This document shows, in pieces, positions 50,854-59,467 of a stretch of 64,000 nt of DNA; within the stretch, counting starts at the first letter, position 1, and the number at the start of each line of letters is the position of its first letter. The stretch lies in NCBI RefSeq assembly GCF_028657195.3, contig NZ_JANCPR020000033.1, positions 1 to 64,000 on the forward strand. Direction: 5' to 3'. The notes beneath the pieces are model-generated. The model worked only from the letters and a program-made list of their open reading frames with translations, was not told where the DNA came from and made no database searches. The position numbers were made by a program, and so were the translations under genes. The stretch comes from Streptomyces iconiensis. Its GTDB lineage: Bacteria; Actinomycetota; Actinomycetes; Streptomycetales; Streptomycetaceae.

Positions 50854-51028
50854 ACCGTCATTGTTCCGCGCACGGGAGACGCCACTGCTCCGCGCGGCGG
50901 GTGCGCGGAACTCGGGTTGGTGCGGAAGGGCGTGCATTCCGTGAGCGTCGCAAGCGAGTTTGAATCGCCGGTTACGCCGACATGGCGCACGGGGGTGCCC
51001 AAGGTTGCGCCCAGCCGCCCGCGCGCGG

Positions 51029-51925
51029 TCAGCTCTCGGTGCGGTACATCAGGTCCGTCTCGTGGGTACGGAAACCGAGCCCCTCGTAGACCTTCACGGC
51101 GGCCACGTTGTCGGCGTCGACGTAGAGCATCGCCGTGGGCAGCCCGGCGTCCGCGAGATGCCGCAGGCCGATCGTGGTGAGCGCCTTGCCGAGGCCGCCG
51201 CCCTGCTCGTCGGGGCTGACCCCGAGGACGTACACCTCGCCGAGCCCCTCGTCGGCGTGCACCTTCGTCCAGTGGAAGCCCACCAGGGCCTCGCCGCGCA
51301 CCGCGAGGAAGAAGCCGGCGGGGTCGAACCACGGTTCGGCCTTGCGGTCGTCGAGGTCGCGCTGGGTGAGCCCGCCCTGTTCGGGGTGGTGCGCGAAGGC
51401 GGCGGCGTTCAGCCGCAGCCAGGCCGCGTCGTCCTCCCCGGGCCGGAACGTGCGCACGTCCACCCCCGCCGGCAGCGAAGGCTCGGCGAGTGACAGCCCT
51501 TCCAGGGGCCGCCGCAGCTGGCGCAGCTCGCGGAAGAGCGTGAGCCCGAGAGCCTGTGCGAGGTGCCGGGCCGCCGGGTGACCGCCGTGCGCCCAGACGC
51601 GCAGCCGCTTGCCCGAGGTGTCGAGGAGTGCCTGCCCGAGGCGGCGCCCGTGGCCGTTGCCCCGGTGTCCCGGGGCGACGACGAGTTCGCCCGTGGGCGC
51701 TTCGACGGGGTCGGTGTCCTCAAGTTGCGCGTAGCCGGCGAGCGTTCCTGTGCCGGTACGCAGCAGCAGGTGGCGTACGCCCTCGCGGCGCCCGCCCCGC
51801 AGTTGGAGCCTGCCCTGTTCGGAGACGGCGGACTGGCCGTCCTCCCTGGCCGCTTCCTCGATCAGCTTCAGGGCCTCGCCCACGACGTCGGCGGGCACCT
51901 CGTCCACAACATCCACGTCAGTCAT
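51029..51925 (-). CDS. mshD: Mycothiol synthase
   Basis: 298 residues from ATG (MTDVDVVDEV). Two tandem GNAT domains: the first (about 1-140) with VVAPGHRGNGHGRRLGQALL, the second with VLGVSPDEQGGGLGKALTTIGLRHL and the conserved YVDADNVAAVKVYEGLGF. It acetylates Cys-GlcN-Ins with acetyl-CoA to give mycothiol, the last step of the pathway begun by mshA here. It lies downstream of the histidine kinase gene. Confidence 0.94.
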   Translation of the reverse strand: MTDVDVVDEVPADVVGEALKLIEEAAREDGQSAVSEQGRLQLRGGRREGVRHLLLRTGTGTLAGYAQLEDTDPVEAPTGELVVAPGHRGNGHGRRLGQALLDTSGKRLRVWAHGGHPAARHLAQALGLTLFRELRQLRRPLEGLSLAEPSLPAGVDVRTFRPGEDDAAWLRLNAAAFAHHPEQGGLTQRDLDDRKAEPWFDPAGFFLAVRGEALVGFHWTKVHADEGLGEVYVLGVSPDEQGGGLGKALTTIGLRHLADAGLPTAMLYVDADNVAAVKVYEGLGFRTHETDLMYRTES

Positions 51926-51963
51926 GGGGACGACCCTACGTCGCTGCACGGTGCCCGCGGCTG

Positions 51964-53427
51964 TCAGCGCCCGTCGGGGATCTCGGCGCCGGGCAGGTCA
52001 GGCGGGGGTTCGGGAGCGCCGGGCAGCCGCAGTACGGCCTCCGTCCCCGCGCCGCCGTCCGCCGGCTCCCGCAGCGCGACCTCGCCGCCCGCCTGGCGCA
52101 CGGTCCTGGCGACGATGGACAGGCCGAGCCCTGAGCCCGGCAGGCTGCGCGCCGACGGTGAGCGCCAGAAGCGGTCGAAGACGTACGGCAGTTCGGCGGC
52201 GGGGACGCCCGTGCCGTGATCGCGTACCTGTAGTACGCCGTCGGCCAGTGTGACCTCGACGGCGCTGCCCTCCGGGCTGAACTTGACCGCGTTGTCGAGC
52301 AGATTGACCACGGAACGCTCCAGCGCGACCGCTTCGGCCCGTACGTACCACGGCGCCAGGTCGGTCGCGATCGTCACCTGCGGCCCGCGCAGACGGACCC
52401 GTTCCACCGCGCGCGCCACGGCCTCGTGCAACCCGGTGATCCCGGTCTGCGGCTGACCCTCGGCGCCGCCCTCCTGGGGGCGCGAGAGTTCCTGCAGGTC
52501 GCCGATGAGCGCGTTCAGCTCGGTCATCTGGGCCTTCACGGACGCCAGCAGCTCCCTGCGGTCCTGCTCGGGCAGCGGCCTTCCGGCCTCTTCGCTGCGC
52601 ACCAGCAGTTCGATGTTCGTCCGCAGCGAGGTGAGCGGGGTGCGCAGTTCGTGCCCCGCGTCGGCGATGAGCTGCTGCTGCAGCTCGCGCGAGGCGGCGA
52701 GCGCGCCCGTCATCGAGTTGAACGAGCGGGACAGCCGGGCGATCTCGTCGTCGCCCTCCACGGGGATACGGACCGCCAAGTCCTCGGTACGCGCGATGTG
52801 TTCGACGGCCCCGGTCAGCCGGTCCACGGGCCGCAGCCCCGCGCGTGCCAGCGCGACACCCGCACCGGCTGCCCCCAGTACGCCGGCGCCGCCCACCAGG
52901 GTGAGGATCAGCGCGAGCTTGCGCAGCGACTCATCGACCTCGGTCAGCGGCCTGGCCAGCGAGACGGCGAGCCCCGTGCCCTCCACGGGCGTGGTGCGTA
53001 CGCGGTACCCGGTGCCGTCGGGGCCGCGCGCCCCGTGCACCGACTCGCTGCGGGTGCGCTTGGCCACGTCCACATCGGCCCCGGTGACATCCAGCTTGCT
53101 GCCGACGATCACGCAGCTGGTCCCCGAGGTGTCCACGACCTGCACGGTGGCACCGAACGGGTTGGGCGCCGGCCGGTCCGGCGGGCTGCACTGCCCCGAC
53201 TGCACCCGGTCGACGACGGTGCTCGGCGCCACGGTGTTGTCACGCAGCGAGTCGTCCAGCGAGCTGAGCAGCTGGGCCCGTACGAGGAACCAGCAGGCCA
53301 GCGCGCACGCCGCGACCGCGAGCGCGACCGTGCCGGCGGCCAGCAGCGCCAGCCGTCCGCGCAGCGGCATCGCGACGGCACGCGCGCCCCCGCGCCGGAA
53401 GCGGTACAGCGCCGTACGCACGGTCAC
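51964..53427 (-). CDS. Sensor histidine kinase (MprB-like)
   Basis: 487 residues from GTG overlapping the regulator stop (GTGA). Membrane segments at about 26-50 and 171-195 flank an extracytoplasmic sensor of about 120 residues with two Cys (SGQCSPPDRP, GTSCVIV). HAMP follows, then HisKA with His259 in DAGHELRTPL and HATPase with NLLDNAVKFSP and SGLGLSIVART. With the preceding HtrA-type protease gene, the arrangement resembles MprAB-PepD of mycobacteria, which senses envelope stress. Confidence 0.93.
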   Translation of the reverse strand: MTVRTALYRFRRGGARAVAMPLRGRLALLAAGTVALAVAACALACWFLVRAQLLSSLDDSLRDNTVAPSTVVDRVQSGQCSPPDRPAPNPFGATVQVVDTSGTSCVIVGSKLDVTGADVDVAKRTRSESVHGARGPDGTGYRVRTTPVEGTGLAVSLARPLTEVDESLRKLALILTLVGGAGVLGAAGAGVALARAGLRPVDRLTGAVEHIARTEDLAVRIPVEGDDEIARLSRSFNSMTGALAASRELQQQLIADAGHELRTPLTSLRTNIELLVRSEEAGRPLPEQDRRELLASVKAQMTELNALIGDLQELSRPQEGGAEGQPQTGITGLHEAVARAVERVRLRGPQVTIATDLAPWYVRAEAVALERSVVNLLDNAVKFSPEGSAVEVTLADGVLQVRDHGTGVPAAELPYVFDRFWRSPSARSLPGSGLGLSIVARTVRQAGGEVALREPADGGAGTEAVLRLPGAPEPPPDLPGAEIPDGR

Positions 53428-54230
53428 ACCCCGTCACCCGACGAGGCGTCGGACCGCAGCACATAGCCCACGCCCCGCACCGTGTGCACGAGCCTCGGCT
53501 CCCCGCCCGCCTCGGTCTTGCGGCGCAGGTACATGACGTACACGTCCAGGGAGTTGGACGAGGGTTCGAAGTCGAAGCCCCAGACGGCCTTGAGGATCTG
53601 TTCGCGGGTGAGGACCTGGCGCGGGTGCGCGAGGAACATCTCCAGCAGCGTGTACTCCGTGCGCGTCAGCTCCACGGGACGCCCGCCCCTGGTCACCTCG
53701 CGCGTGCCCAGGTCCATGCGCAGATCGCCGAAGGACAGCGTCTCGGGGCTCTCCTCCGCCTCGGCCAGCGCCTGTTCCCGCGCGTACGAGCTGCGCCGCA
53801 GCAGGGCCCGTACGCGCGCGAGCAGTTCGTCCAGCTCGAACGGTTTGACGAGGTAGTCATCGGCCCCCGCGTCCAGCCCCGTGACCCGGTCGCCGACGGT
53901 GTCCCGCGCGGTCAGCATCAGCACGGGCACCCGCTGGCCCGCCGCACGCAGCCGCCTGGCGGCCGTGAGGCCGTCCATACGGGGCATCAGCACATCCAGG
54001 ATGATCAGCCCGGGCTGGTGCTCGGCCGCCTTCTCCAGCGCCTCGACGCCGTCGACCGCCGTTTCCGTCTCATATCCCTCATAGCTGAGGCTGCGGCGCA
54101 GCGCGTCAAGGACGGCGGGCTCGTCGTCGACGATCAGGATCTTCTGCGGGTCGGGCGAGGACTCAGGCATGAGTCCCAGCCTGTCACCGTCCGGCTCCAG
54201 GACGGTGTCACCGTCGAGCGGGTCACGCAT
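53424..54230 (-). CDS. Response regulator (MprA-like, OmpR family)
   Basis: 268 residues if started at the ATG that overlaps the protease stop (ATGCGTGA, 8 nt), with good G/C bias from the first codon; an ATG 20 codons later (54170) is the alternative. Receiver with DDE, phosphoacceptor Asp79 in ILDVLMPRMDG and KPFELDELLARV; winged helix with VWGFDFEPSSNSLDVYVMYLRRK. Partner of the kinase that follows. Confidence 0.93.
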   Translation of the reverse strand: MRDPLDGDTVLEPDGDRLGLMPESSPDPQKILIVDDEPAVLDALRRSLSYEGYETETAVDGVEALEKAAEHQPGLIILDVLMPRMDGLTAARRLRAAGQRVPVLMLTARDTVGDRVTGLDAGADDYLVKPFELDELLARVRALLRRSSYAREQALAEAEESPETLSFGDLRMDLGTREVTRGGRPVELTRTEYTLLEMFLAHPRQVLTREQILKAVWGFDFEPSSNSLDVYVMYLRRKTEAGGEPRLVHTVRGVGYVLRSDASSGDGV

Positions 54231-55557
54231 TACCGTCCCGCAGCTTGCCCAGGTCCTTCTTCAGATCGTTGACGGGGATGGCGAAGCCGAGACCCACGCT
54301 GCCCGAACTGGACTGCGACGCCTGGCCGCCCTGCGAACCTGCGGGCAGCATCGCCGAGTTGATGCCGATGATCTGCCCCGCCATGTTCACCAGCGCGCCG
54401 CCGGAGTTGCCGGGGTTGAGGGAAGCGTCGGTCTGGATGGCCTTGTACGTGGTCGTCTCGCCCTTCACACCGCCGTTGAACTCGTCGCCCTTGTACTCGA
54501 ACGGCCAGCCGCCGTCGCTCCCGCCCTGGCCCTGTCCCTGGTCCCCATCCTCCTTCTGCACCGTCACATCACGGTCCTTGGCGGAGACGATGCCGCTGGT
54601 CACGGTCCCGGACAGGCCCTCGGGCGACCCGATGGCCACCACCTGGTCACCCACGCCCACCGCGTTCGAGTCACCCAGCGCGGCCGGCTTGAGGTCGTCG
54701 GCGCCGCGCACCTTGAGCAGGGCGAGGTCGCGGTCGGAGTCGGTGCCGACGACGTCGGCCGTCATGGTCTTGCCACCGGTGAAGGTCACCTTCGCGGTGT
54801 CGGCGCCCGAGACGACGTGGTTGTTGGTGACGATCTCGCCATCCTTGGTGATCACGACACCGGAACCCGTCGACTGCCCGGACCCCGTCGCCGCCTTGAT
54901 CTCCACGACGCTCGGACTCACGTCCTGCGCCACCCGCGCGACGGTCCCCTTGGCGGCTGCGGCGCTGCCCTTCGCCGCGGGGACGGAAGTGCTCGTCCCC
55001 GCGTCGCCGTTCAGCAGCTTCTCCATGCCGAAGGCCGTACCGCCCCCGACGACGGCGGCGGCAACGGCCACCGCCGCCAGCAGCGCGGCCGGCTTGCGCA
55101 TCCGCCGCTTCTTCCCGCCACCACCGTGCGCCCCCGCACCGAGAGCCGCCCCAGCGTCCTGGCCGGTCGCCTCGCCGTAAGCGGACGCCTGACCGTGAGC
55201 GGGTGCCTGGCCGTACGACTGTGCCTGACCGTACGCGGGTGCCTGACCGTAAACAGGTGCCTGACCGTACGGGGGAGTGCTGTCATCAGCGGGTGTCCCG
55301 CCGTACGGCGGCAGTGTCGCGTAGGGCGGTGGCGCCGCATGGGACGGCTGTGTCACGTGAGACGGCTGTGCGGCGTAGGGCGGCTGTGCGGGCGGAGGCG
55401 GTACGGCTCCGTAGGCGCCTGCCCCGGCGTCCTGACCCGGCGCCCCCGCGTGCGTCGTTCCTGCGCTCGTCGTTCCTTCGCTCGTGCTCCCGGTGTTCGC
55501 GGCCCCGGGGTGCGTGCTCCCGGGGCCCTGGCCTGGCTCCCTCTCGGTGTTCTCCAT
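54223..55557 (-). CDS. HtrA/DegP-type trypsin-like serine protease, membrane-anchored
   Basis: 444 residues. A disordered Pro/Gln/Tyr-rich cytoplasmic region with YGQAP repeats (about 95-128), one membrane helix (155-172), then the protease with His247 in TNNHVV, Asp277 in SDRDLAL and Ser385 in GNSGGAL. No C-terminal PDZ domain, unlike most HtrA proteins: the chain ends 40 residues after the FAIPVNDL strand. An acidic Gly/Gln insertion (336-350) lies before the Ser. It should cleave misfolded proteins outside the membrane and feed back on the two-component pair. Confidence 0.93.
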   Translation of the reverse strand: MENTEREPGQGPGSTHPGAANTGSTSEGTTSAGTTHAGAPGQDAGAGAYGAVPPPPAQPPYAAQPSHVTQPSHAAPPPYATLPPYGGTPADDSTPPYGQAPVYGQAPAYGQAQSYGQAPAHGQASAYGEATGQDAGAALGAGAHGGGGKKRRMRKPAALLAAVAVAAAVVGGGTAFGMEKLLNGDAGTSTSVPAAKGSAAAAKGTVARVAQDVSPSVVEIKAATGSGQSTGSGVVITKDGEIVTNNHVVSGADTAKVTFTGGKTMTADVVGTDSDRDLALLKVRGADDLKPAALGDSNAVGVGDQVVAIGSPEGLSGTVTSGIVSAKDRDVTVQKEDGDQGQGQGGSDGGWPFEYKGDEFNGGVKGETTTYKAIQTDASLNPGNSGGALVNMAGQIIGINSAMLPAGSQGGQASQSSSGSVGLGFAIPVNDLKKDLGKLRDGNA

Positions 55558-55602
55558 GGAACCGAGGGTGGCCGGGCAATCTGAGAGCAGTCTGAGGAGC
55601 CG

Positions 55603-56676
55603 CTAAGAAACGCCGAAGTTCTCCCGCCCGTGCGGGGGGCACCCGCACGAACGCCGGATGACCAGCCCCGAAGGGAACTGCCGTACGCGGCCCTTGCCGC
55701 CGGGCACCCCCGCGTTCCGGGTGCCGGACACCCGCAGCGAATCGTCGAGAACGAGGTCGACCGCCGCCTTCGCCATCGCCTTGCGGTCCGAACCGACGGT
55801 GGTCAGCGGCGGGTCCGTCAGCGCCGCCTCCTTCACATCGTCGAAGCCCACGACGGCCAGCTCGCGCGGCACGTTGATGTCCAGCTCGCGCGCTGCCCGC
55901 AGCACGCCGATCGCCTGGTCGTCCGTCGCGCAGAACAGCGCGGTCGGCCGGTCGGGAGCGCTGAGCAGATCGAGCGCGACGCGGTACGTGTCGTAACGGT
56001 TGTAGAGCGACTGGAACAGGCGGCCCTCGACCGACTTGCCCGCCTCCTTCATGGCGCGGGTCCAGCCCTCGATGTGGTCGGTGACCGGGTCACCGTGCTC
56101 GGGCGTCGACTCGACGCCCCCGAGGCAGGCCACGTAGTCGTGCCCGTGCTCCAGCAGATGGCGGGTGGCGAGCTGGGCACCGCCGGTGTCGTCCAGTACG
56201 ACGGCGACATCGTCGATGGCCTCGGGCCGCCTGTGCATCAGCACGACCCGCGCGTCCCACGCGTCGATCTCGGCCGCCGCGTGCTCGCTGGGGCCCGCGC
56301 TGATCAGGATGAGTCCCGAGACCCGCATCCCCAGAAACGCACGCAGGTAGTGCACTTCGCGCTCGTCGAGGTAGTCGGAGTTGCCGACCAGCACCATCTT
56401 GCCGCGCTCGGCCGCCGCCTGTTCGATGGCGTGTGCCATCTCACCGAAGAAGGGCTGGCGCGCGTCGGGGACGATCAGACCTATGAGGTCCGTACGCCGC
56501 GAGGCCATCGCCTGCGCGACCCGGTCAGGGCGGTACCCCAGCTCCTTGATCGCCGCGAGCACCCGCTCCTTGGTCGCCGGGGCGACGGGCCGGGGACCAT
56601 TGTTGATCACATAACTGACAACCGCCGTCGAGGTCCCCGCCAACCTCGCCACGTCGTCCCGCGTCACCTTGGCCAC
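55603..56676 (-). CDS. LacI-family transcriptional regulator
   Basis: 357 residues from GTG (VAKVTRDDVARLAGTSTAVVSYVINNGPRP). The N-terminal HTH and hinge helix (RVAQAMASRRT) are followed by the periplasmic-binding-like domain: LIGLIVPDARQPFFGEMAHAIEQAA and FCATDDQAIGVLRAARELDINVPRELAVVGFDD. Effector unknown; no sugar operon is adjacent, so targets are elsewhere or it represses itself. A C-terminal CGCPPHGR motif is unusual. Confidence 0.92.
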   Translation of the reverse strand: MAKVTRDDVARLAGTSTAVVSYVINNGPRPVAPATKERVLAAIKELGYRPDRVAQAMASRRTDLIGLIVPDARQPFFGEMAHAIEQAAAERGKMVLVGNSDYLDEREVHYLRAFLGMRVSGLILISAGPSEHAAAEIDAWDARVVLMHRRPEAIDDVAVVLDDTGGAQLATRHLLEHGHDYVACLGGVESTPEHGDPVTDHIEGWTRAMKEAGKSVEGRLFQSLYNRYDTYRVALDLLSAPDRPTALFCATDDQAIGVLRAARELDINVPRELAVVGFDDVKEAALTDPPLTTVGSDRKAMAKAAVDLVLDDSLRVSGTRNAGVPGGKGRVRQFPSGLVIRRSCGCPPHGRENFGVS

Positions 56677-56896
56677 GCCGCGCAGTCTACGCGTGTCCCG
56701 ACACGCGCGGCCCCCACCTTTCCGGCCCCCGAAAAGGGCGGGGCACACACGTGCCCCCGCTTCCCCCGCAACCGCGCCAAGCCCCCACATACACACCCGG
56801 CGGCGCCGAACCGGCCCACCGGGACGGTGCTTTCGGCACCGCCGGACACGCACGTCGCGGACGGAGGCGGAGCAGAGGTGGCGCGATCGGTCGGCG

Positions 56897-57751
56897 TCAG
56901 TCGGCGTCGCGGCGGGTGGAGGAGGGCGTGGCCTCGCCCAGGTGGCTGGAGGAGGACGTGGCCTCGTTCAGGTGGTGGGGGGAGGGCGTGCCCTCTCCTA
57001 CCGCTTCGCGGGCGACGCGTGCAGCCGCGTCGGCCACGGCGCGCTCCTCGGCGGATGCCGCCTTCTCCCCCTTCTTGTCCTTGTCAGGCGACACGAAGCG
57101 GTAACCGACGTTGCGGACGGTCCCGATCAACGCCTCGTACTCGGGGCCCAGCTTGGCCCGGAGCCGTCGCACGTGGACGTCGACGGTGCGGGTGCCGCCG
57201 AAGTAGTCGTAGCCCCACACCTCCTGGAGCAGCTGGGCGCGGGTGAACACGCGCCCAGGATGCTGCGCGAGGAACTTCAGCAACTCGAACTCCTTGAAGG
57301 TGAGGTCGAGGACCCTCCCCTTCAACTTGGCGCTGTAGGTGGCCTCGTCGACCGACAGGTCACCGTTGCGGATCTCCATCGGGCTGTCGTCCGCCGTGAT
57401 CTGCTGCCTGCCGGTGGCGAGCCGGAGCCGCGCCTCGACCTCGGCGGGGCCCGCCGAGTCGAGGAGCACGTCGTCGACGCCCCAGTCGGCCGTGACGGCG
57501 GCGAGCCCGCCCTCGGTCACGATCAGCACCAGCGGGCAGCCCGGCCCTGTCGACCTGAGCAGCTGGCACAGGGACCGCACCTGCGGCAGGTCGCGGCGGC
57601 CGTCGACGAGGATGACGTCGGCGGACGGCGCGTCAACGAGCGCAGGGCCTTCGGCCGGCGCGACGCGCACGTTGTGCAGGAGCAGTCCCAGCGCGGGAAG
57701 CACCTCGGTGGACGGCTGGAGCGCGTTGGTGAGAAGAAGCAGTGAACTCAT
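56897..57751 (-). CDS. glnR: Nitrogen regulator GlnR
   Basis: 284 residues from ATG (MSSLLLLTNALQPSTEVLPALGLLLHNV). OmpR-like: an atypical receiver keeping Asp50 but lacking the full acidic pocket, then a winged helix with VWGYDYFGGTRTVDVHVRRLRAKLG and IGTVRNVGYRFV. It works as a homodimer without a kinase and controls ammonium assimilation genes. The C-terminal tail carries repeats (EGTPSPHHLNEATSSS, HLGEATPSS). Overlapped at its start by a small open frame. Confidence 0.95.
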   Translation of the reverse strand: MSSLLLLTNALQPSTEVLPALGLLLHNVRVAPAEGPALVDAPSADVILVDGRRDLPQVRSLCQLLRSTGPGCPLVLIVTEGGLAAVTADWGVDDVLLDSAGPAEVEARLRLATGRQQITADDSPMEIRNGDLSVDEATYSAKLKGRVLDLTFKEFELLKFLAQHPGRVFTRAQLLQEVWGYDYFGGTRTVDVHVRRLRAKLGPEYEALIGTVRNVGYRFVSPDKDKKGEKAASAEERAVADAAARVAREAVGEGTPSPHHLNEATSSSSHLGEATPSSTRRDAD

Positions 57752-57915
57752 GCGCTGACGGCCTCCTTCATCAGGAGCGTGTGCGGCTGGGTCAGGAGCG
57801 TGTGCGGCTTCGTCGGGAGCGCGTACGGCGGATTCGACGGGCGCTTCGGCGTCGGTGTCGGCTTCGGATGGTGTGCGGTCGTACGGTCTCGGTTCTGCGG
57901 GGTTCGCTTGCCCAT
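57748..57915 (-). CDS. Small open frame overlapping the glnR start
   Basis: 55 residues (MGKRTPQNRDRTTAHHPK.. to TLLMKEAVSA), with GGAGGG 10 nt upstream, high third-position G/C, and a stop that overlaps the glnR ATG by ATGA. Basic and Pro-rich; the C-terminal part contains PHTLLTQ/PHTLLMK repeats that come from 21-bp DNA repeats (57771-57833). It may be a coupled leader peptide or chance. No family recognised. Confidence 0.4.
   Translation of the reverse strand: MGKRTPQNRDRTTAHHPKPTPTPKRPSNPPYALPTKPHTLLTQPHTLLMKEAVSA
57771..57833. repeat. 21-bp tandem repeat, three copies, upstream of glnR
   Basis: Units start at 57771, 57792 and 57813, each beginning TCAGGAGCGTGTGCGGC or TCGGGAGCGCGTACGGC. 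Confidence 0.85.
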
Positions 57916-58094
57916 GACCTGAGTTCCCTCCTGGCGCCCCCGCCCGGGGGCACCACCCGGGCCGTGTGCCCGGGGGAAGTGTGGCGGCACTGCTTCGTAC
58001 GGCACTGCCCAAGGACCGCTCCAGGCCCTCAGAAAGCACAAAAGGACCCGGGGGCGACGCTGCCCGGATCCTCCTAGCCCAGCAGAATACCCAT

Positions 58095-59186
58095 ATGAGC
58101 AACCGAGCGGTGTGTGACCTCGCTCGCCCTCCCCACGCGTTTGTCACGGAGCGTGGTCGGCACGGAGCGGTACGGAGAGAGCTGCGAACGGCGGACGGAG
58201 TGCGGATCGAGGCCCTCTACGAACCGTACGCCGGACCTGTCGAACCGGCCTCCGGAAGCGCAGGGCAGGGCGGTGGACCAGGCGGAACGCCGGGCGCGAT
58301 CGTCCTGGCGCACGGCTTCACCGGCGCCCTGGACCGTCCGGCGCTGCGCCGCGCGGCGACGGCGTTCACCGAGTACGCGGCCGTGGTCACGTTCTCCTTC
58401 CGTGGCCACGGCGGCTCGGGAGGGCGCTCGACGGTGGGTGACCTGGAGGTGCTCGATCTGGCCGCCGCGGTGGAATGGGCGCGCTCGCTGGGGCACGAAC
58501 GAGTGGCGACGGCCGGCTTCTCCATGGGCGGATCCGTCGTCCTGCGGCACGGCGCGCTCTTCCGTCCCGAGGGCGCGGGGAGCCACGAGGGCAGCCCCGC
58601 GCAGCGTCACGCAGCGTCAGAGTCGGCGTTCTTGGCGCACAGGGGGCGCGCGGGCTCACACGCATCGGCATCCTCCGATGCGGTGATCGCCGTCAGCGCG
58701 CCCGCACGCTGGTACTACCGGGGTACGGCGCCCATGCGGCGGCTGCACTGGGCGGTGCAGCGGCCCCTGGGCCGGGTGGTCGCGCGGTACGGGCTGCGTA
58801 CGCGCGTACAGGCGGGCGACTGGGATCCGGTACCGCTCTCGCCCGTGGGCGCCGTCCCGCACATCGCGCCCGCGCCGCTGCTCGTCGTGCACGGCGACCG
58901 CGACCCGTACTTCCCGCTCGACCACCCGCGCTCCCTCGCTGCTGCGGCGTCTCGTGAGGCGTGCGAGCTGTGGATCGTGCCCGGGTTCGGGCACGCGGAG
59001 AACGCTGCGGAGATGGCGCTGCTGCACCGTATCGGCGGCTGGGCGCGCGAGCGGGCGGCGGAATCCGCCACGGCCCGTTCACAGGCACCCGGCGCGAGGC
59101 GCCATCATGGGAGCCGCGACGCGCAGGGCCCACGCGAAGCGGAGCGCACCGAGAACACCGAGGGCACCGAGGGCACGGACGGCTGA
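58095..59186 (+). CDS. Alpha/beta hydrolase
   Basis: 363 residues from ATG (MSNRAVCDLARPP). Oxyanion loop VLAHGFTGALDRP, nucleophile elbow GFSMGGSVV, catalytic Asp in VHGDRDPYFPL and His in GFGHAENA. A Ser/His/Ala-rich insertion (about 162-196) and a Glu/Thr-rich tail are low-complexity. Substrate unknown; its place next to a MoaD-like gene is conserved in Streptomyces. Divergent from glnR and its leader. Confidence 0.9.
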   Translation: MSNRAVCDLARPPHAFVTERGRHGAVRRELRTADGVRIEALYEPYAGPVEPASGSAGQGGGPGGTPGAIVLAHGFTGALDRPALRRAATAFTEYAAVVTFSFRGHGGSGGRSTVGDLEVLDLAAAVEWARSLGHERVATAGFSMGGSVVLRHGALFRPEGAGSHEGSPAQRHAASESAFLAHRGRAGSHASASSDAVIAVSAPARWYYRGTAPMRRLHWAVQRPLGRVVARYGLRTRVQAGDWDPVPLSPVGAVPHIAPAPLLVVHGDRDPYFPLDHPRSLAAAASREACELWIVPGFGHAENAAEMALLHRIGGWARERAAESATARSQAPGARRHHGSRDAQGPREAERTENTEGTEGTDG

Positions 59187-59200
59187 AGGGGATCCCCACC

Positions 59201-59467
59201 ATGGCGAGCGGCACGATCCGCTACTGGGCGGCGGCGAAGGCAGCGGCCGGTACGGCCGAGGAGCCGTACGAGGCCGGCACCCTCGCCGACGCGCTCCAGC
59301 GCGCCCGCGAGACGCGCACGGAACGGCCGGAGTTCGCACGCGTGCTGCTGCGGTGCTCGTACCTCGTGGACGGCACCCCGGTCGGTACCCGCGCACACGA
59401 CGCGGTCGGGCTCAGCGAGGGCGGCACCGTCGAGGTCCTCCCGCCGTTCGCCGGCGGTGCCGCGTGA
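59201..59467 (+). CDS. MoaD/ThiS-family sulfur-carrier-like protein
   Basis: 88 residues from ATG, 14 nt after the hydrolase stop. Beta-grasp fold: GTIRYWAAAKAAAGTAEEPYEAGTLADALQRA, then YLVDGTPVG and VEVLPPFAGGAA. Sulfur carriers end in Gly-Gly; here two Ala follow it, so thiocarboxylation would need prior trimming, or the protein no longer carries sulfur. Overlaps the next gene by GTGA. Confidence 0.88.
   Translation: MASGTIRYWAAAKAAAGTAEEPYEAGTLADALQRARETRTERPEFARVLLRCSYLVDGTPVGTRAHDAVGLSEGGTVEVLPPFAGGAA

Noticed and set aside
50854..51000. PHO box upstream of ppk
   Set aside because: Only weak 11-mers such as GTAACCGGCGA and TTCAAACTCGC are seen; they do not match the consensus well enough to annotate, although PhoP control of ppk is known in Streptomyces.
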